Source: Lysobacter daejeonensis GH1-9
GTDB taxonomy: Bacteria; Pseudomonadota; Gammaproteobacteria; Xanthomonadales; Xanthomonadaceae
Direction: 5' to 3'
Assembly (NCBI RefSeq): GCF_000768355.1
Contig: NZ_AVPU01000019.1
Location: forward strand, 1-62,842
DNA: 62,842 nucleotides
The notes below the pieces were generated by a model. That model worked only from the letters and a program-made list of their open reading frames with translations, ran no database searches and was not told the DNA's origin. Position 1 is the first letter of the stretch. Each line of letters opens with the position of its first letter. Below, piece by piece: positions 60,378 to 62,842 of this stretch. The translations under genes and the position numbers were made by a program.

Positions 60378-61168
60378 ACCGCCACCGGCGCCTTGATCGC
60401 GGGGTGCGGATCGTAGCCTTCAATGGCGATATCGTCCCAGGTGAAGTCCAGGATGTCCTTCACCTCCGGGTTCAGTTTCAGGGTCGGCAACGCGCGCGGC
60501 TCACGCGCCAGTTGCTCGCGTGCCTGCTCGTAATGGTTGGCGTACAGGTGCGCGTCGCCCAGCGTATGCACGAAGTCGCCCACGCCCAGCCCGCACACCT
60601 GCGCCACCATGTGGGTCAGCAACGCATAGCTGGCGATGTTGAATGGCACGCCGAGGAAGATATCGCCGCTGCGCTGGTACAGCTGGCAGCTGAGCTTGCC
60701 GTCCACCACGTAGAACTGGAAGAACGCGTGGCACGGCATCAACGCCATCTGCGGCAGGTCGGCCACGTTCCACGCGGAGACGATCAGCCGGCGCGAGTCG
60801 GGATTGCGCTTGATCTCGTCGATCACCCAGCGGATCTGGTCGATCTCCTGCCCGTCGGGGCCGGCCCAACGGCGCCACTGTTTGCCGTACACCGGGCCCA
60901 GCTCGCCGTCGGCATCGGCCCATTCGTCCCAGATGCTGACCTTGTTGTCCTTCAGGTAGGCGAGGTTGGTTTCGCCCTTCAGGAACCACAGCAGCTCGTG
61001 CACGATCGAGCGCAGGTGCAGCTTCTTGGTGGTGACCAAGGGGAAGCCTGCATTGAGGTCGAAGCGCATCTGCCAGCCGAACACGCTGCGCGTGCCGGTG
61101 CCGGTGCGGTCGGACTTCTCGGTGCCGTGCTCGAGGACATGGCGCAGCAGGTCAAGGTACTGGTGCAT
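60374..61168 (-). CDS. thyA: Thymidylate synthase
   Basis: A 264-residue ThyA converting dUMP to dTMP with methylene-THF. [18 protein letters not shown], the catalytic Cys in [32 protein letters not shown] and the end [20 protein letters not shown] are diagnostic; same length as E. coli ThyA. It lies 66 bp downstream of lgt, the common lgt-thyA pairing. Confidence 0.98.
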   Translation of the reverse strand: MHQYLDLLRHVLEHGTEKSDRTGTGTRSVFGWQMRFDLNAGFPLVTTKKLHLRSIVHELLWFLKGETNLAYLKDNKVSIWDEWADADGELGPVYGKQWRRWAGPDGQEIDQIRWVIDEIKRNPDSRRLIVSAWNVADLPQMALMPCHAFFQFYVVDGKLSCQLYQRSGDIFLGVPFNIASYALLTHMVAQVCGLGVGDFVHTLGDAHLYANHYEQAREQLAREPRALPTLKLNPEVKDILDFTWDDIAIEGYDPHPAIKAPVAV

Positions 61169-61234
61169 GGTGATTCCCGGACCGTTCCAATCAATGCCCG
61201 GCGATCACGCCGGGCGCCCACCCATGTTAGTCGC

Positions 61235-62095
61235 TCAGTGCGCGGCAGCCAGCGTCGGCGAGCGGCGCGACAACCACAGCCAGAACAGGCCAAGACCAAT
61301 GAGCGGCAAGCTCAGCACCTGGCCCATGGTCAGCCAGTCGAAGGCCAGGTAGCCGATCTGCTGGTCAGGCACGCGCACGAACTCCACGAGGAAGCGGAAG
61401 CAGCCATACAGCAGCGCGAACATGCCCGACACCGCGTAGCGCGGGCGCGGCCGGCGGGAAAACCACCACAGCACCGCGAACATCACCAACCCTTCCAGCG
61501 CGGCCTGGTACAGCTGCGACGGATGCCGCGCGAACTTGTCCAGCGCGCCGGTGGCGAACTCGGCCTTGATCTGCTCCGCGCTCCAGCCCGCGAATTCCGG
61601 CGCACGCGGGAACACCACGCCCCAGCCGGCCTCGGTTGGCTTGCCGAACAACTCGCCGCCGATGTAGTTGCCCAACCGGCCAAAGCCCAGGCCGGGCGGC
61701 ACCAGCGGCGCGACGAAATCGACGGTATCGAACAGGTGCAGGCGATGCCGGCGTGACCACCACCAGCATGCGACCACCACGCCGATCAGCCCGCCGTGGA
61801 AGCTCATGCCACCCTCCCAGATGCGGAACAGCATCAGCGGGTCCTTCAGCAGGTCCCCGAACGCGTAAAAGAACACGTAGCCGATGCGACCGCCCAGCAC
61901 CACGCCGAGCATGGCGTAGAACAGCAGGTCACCGTAGCCCTGTTCGTTGACGCCCGGTAGCCGGCCGGCGCGCACACGGCGGTTGCCCAGCCACCAGGCC
62001 AGGCCGAAGCCCAGCAGGTACATGATCCCGTACCAGTGCACCTGCAGCGGACCGAGGCCGAGGGCGATGGGGTCGATGTCATGCAGCAGGATCAT
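61235..62095 (-). CDS. lgt: Prolipoprotein diacylglyceryl transferase
   Basis: A 286-residue inner-membrane enzyme transferring diacylglycerol to lipobox cysteines, seven predicted helices. [24 protein letters not shown] and the signature [18 protein letters not shown] are present, as is the C-terminal [27 protein letters not shown]. The ATG at 62093-62095 is preferred over the upstream TTG. It acts on the three predicted lipoproteins in this window. Confidence 0.96.
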   Translation of the reverse strand: MILLHDIDPIALGLGPLQVHWYGIMYLLGFGLAWWLGNRRVRAGRLPGVNEQGYGDLLFYAMLGVVLGGRIGYVFFYAFGDLLKDPLMLFRIWEGGMSFHGGLIGVVVACWWWSRRHRLHLFDTVDFVAPLVPPGLGFGRLGNYIGGELFGKPTEAGWGVVFPRAPEFAGWSAEQIKAEFATGALDKFARHPSQLYQAALEGLVMFAVLWWFSRRPRPRYAVSGMFALLYGCFRFLVEFVRVPDQQIGYLAFDWLTMGQVLSLPLIGLGLFWLWLSRRSPTLAAAH

Positions 62096-62240
62096 GGGCA
62101 CTCGCGCAGGGGGCAATGGTACCTATTGTGCCCGACGGATCCGCTGGCGTGGTCGCGGCCCAGCATGGAACGGGCAGTCGCGGGCGACAGGTCCTCGCAG
62201 GCGCGGCGCACGGGACACCCTTGGCGGTTGCGGACGGGCA

Positions 62241-62732
62241 TCACAGCAGGTGCGGCAGATCGGGCAGCTCGTTGTGGTCGATGTCGCCATCCGCGCGCGG
62301 GAAGTGGGTTGCCATCAACTCGGACATGGCCGCCACGGCGTGCGCCACCGCCTGCTCGGGCTCACCGGCGCGCAGCCGCTCCTCCATCATCTGGCACACG
62401 CCGCGCCACTGCTCGGCACTGACGCGGCCATCGAAGCCGCGGTCGGCAATGATCTCGATGCGGTGATCGGCCAGCAGCAGGTACAACAGCACGCCGTTGT
62501 TGGCCCGGGTATCCCAGACACCCAGCCGGGCAAACACCTCGCGCGCGCGCTGGTGGGCGGTCATCCCAGCGAGCACCGCCCGCGGGTGCAAGTTGGGTTC
62601 CACCGCAAAGCAGATCTCGCCGGTGTGACGCGCCTCGCCCGCGGCGATCAGCGCCGCGATGCGTTGCAGGACGTCCTCGGGAAACAGGCGCTTGGCCGAA
62701 GGCGCGAACAGGTGTTTGAGCACTCGCATCAT
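62241..62732 (-). CDS. TPM-domain protein
   Basis: A 163-residue protein with a TPM (TLP18.3/Psb32/MOLO-1) domain: IAAGEARHTGEICFAVEPNL, AREVFARLGVWDTRANNGVLLYLLLADHRIEIIADRGF and EQWRGVCQMMEERLRAG. No signal peptide is visible. Two adjacent ATGs (62730-62732 and 62727-62729) are possible starts. It follows a Gly-rich TPM protein gene by 10 bp, the usual paired arrangement often headed by lemA, which would lie outside the window. Confidence 0.85.
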   Translation of the reverse strand: MMRVLKHLFAPSAKRLFPEDVLQRIAALIAAGEARHTGEICFAVEPNLHPRAVLAGMTAHQRAREVFARLGVWDTRANNGVLLYLLLADHRIEIIADRGFDGRVSAEQWRGVCQMMEERLRAGEPEQAVAHAVAAMSELMATHFPRADGDIDHNELPDLPHLL

Positions 62733-62742
62733 CCGCCCCCGC

Positions 62743-62842
62743 TCACCAGCTGCCGGAGGCGCCACCGCCTCCGCTCATGCCGCCGCCACCCGACCAACCA
62801 CCACCACCGCCGAACCCGCCCCCGCCACCCCATCCGCCTCCC
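62743..62842 (-). CDS. TPM-domain protein, Gly-rich C-terminus only (truncated by window)
   Basis: The reverse strand reads through the window edge into 32 residues of Gly/Trp/Ser-rich sequence ending GGGASGSW and TGA. This Gly-rich tail with a GASGxW end is typical of YgcG-type exported TPM-domain proteins. The body is outside the window. Confidence 0.7.
   Translation of the reverse strand, partial: GGGWGGGGGFGGGGGWSGGGGMSGGGGASGSW

Overview
The window is a high-GC, densely coded stretch of bacterial chromosome. Gene content and order point to a gammaproteobacterium of the Xanthomonadaceae (Lysobacterales), close to Lysobacter, Luteimonas or Xanthomonas. The indicators are a tRNA-Tyr/Gly/Thr-tuf cluster, a ychF-pth-rplY-prs-(tRNA-Gln)-ispE-lolB block beside hemA-prfA, a GT41 O-GlcNAc-transferase-like gene after prfA, ahpC-ahpF-oxyR with katG, and the lptD-surA-pdxA-rsmA-apaG-apaH cluster ending beside folA. 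The genus cannot be fixed from this sequence. No rRNA, CRISPR array, insertion sequence, prophage or plasmid gene was seen, so this is mostly core genome with a few lineage-specific genes.

Layout. 1-7.6 kb (minus strand): start of tuf, three tRNAs, ychF, pth, rplY, prs, tRNA-Gln, ispE, lolB and an exported TPR protein. 7.7-13.1 kb (plus): hemA, prfA, the GT41 protein, an XRE regulator overlapping a PPK2 polyphosphate kinase. 13.1-16.6 kb: a TlpA-like thiol-disulfide lipoprotein and a YihY membrane protein (minus), then wrbA (CTG start), a DUF2069 protein and a one-domain asparaginase (plus). 16.8-22.5 kb: a secreted subtilisin with a P domain, a SufT-like protein, a MocR-type regulator and membrane proteins. 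22.8-28.3 kb: a secreted four-cysteine protein and the NAD(P) transhydrogenase genes, with an uncharacterised membrane protein between pntAb and pntB, and pntAa separated from pntAb by an opposite-strand ECF sigma/DUF3619/DUF3106 module. 28.4-35 kb: a large DUF1631 protein, a nitroreductase, a flap-type exonuclease, a Nudix hydrolase, proline iminopeptidase and prmC.

35-42.7 kb is a peroxide-defence region: ahpC, ahpF, oxyR, katG and msrA, followed by apt and a small DUF2007 gene. Both ahpC and katG are preceded by OxyR-type operators of matching geometry. 42.7-52.6 kb: glnS, a Cys-rich lipoprotein, a nucleoside deaminase, rlmM, an EF-hand protein, two ubiquinone-pathway hydroxylases, a DUF6580 membrane protein next to a PduO-type cobalamin adenosyltransferase, a histone-deacetylase-like hydrolase and msrB. 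52.7-62.8 kb: the lptD-surA-pdxA-rsmA-apaG-apaH cluster (plus), then folA, thyA, lgt and two TPM-domain genes (minus, the last cut by the window edge).

Much of the region is translationally coupled through 1-4 nt overlaps (ATGA or GTGA). I did not find a convincing wholly new multi-gene system. The best leads are the uncharacterised protein inside the split transhydrogenase locus, the DUF6580-cobalamin adenosyltransferase pair, the XRE-PPK2 pair, the basic disordered tail on ApaH, and a nested inverted-repeat element near 32.9-33.1 kb.
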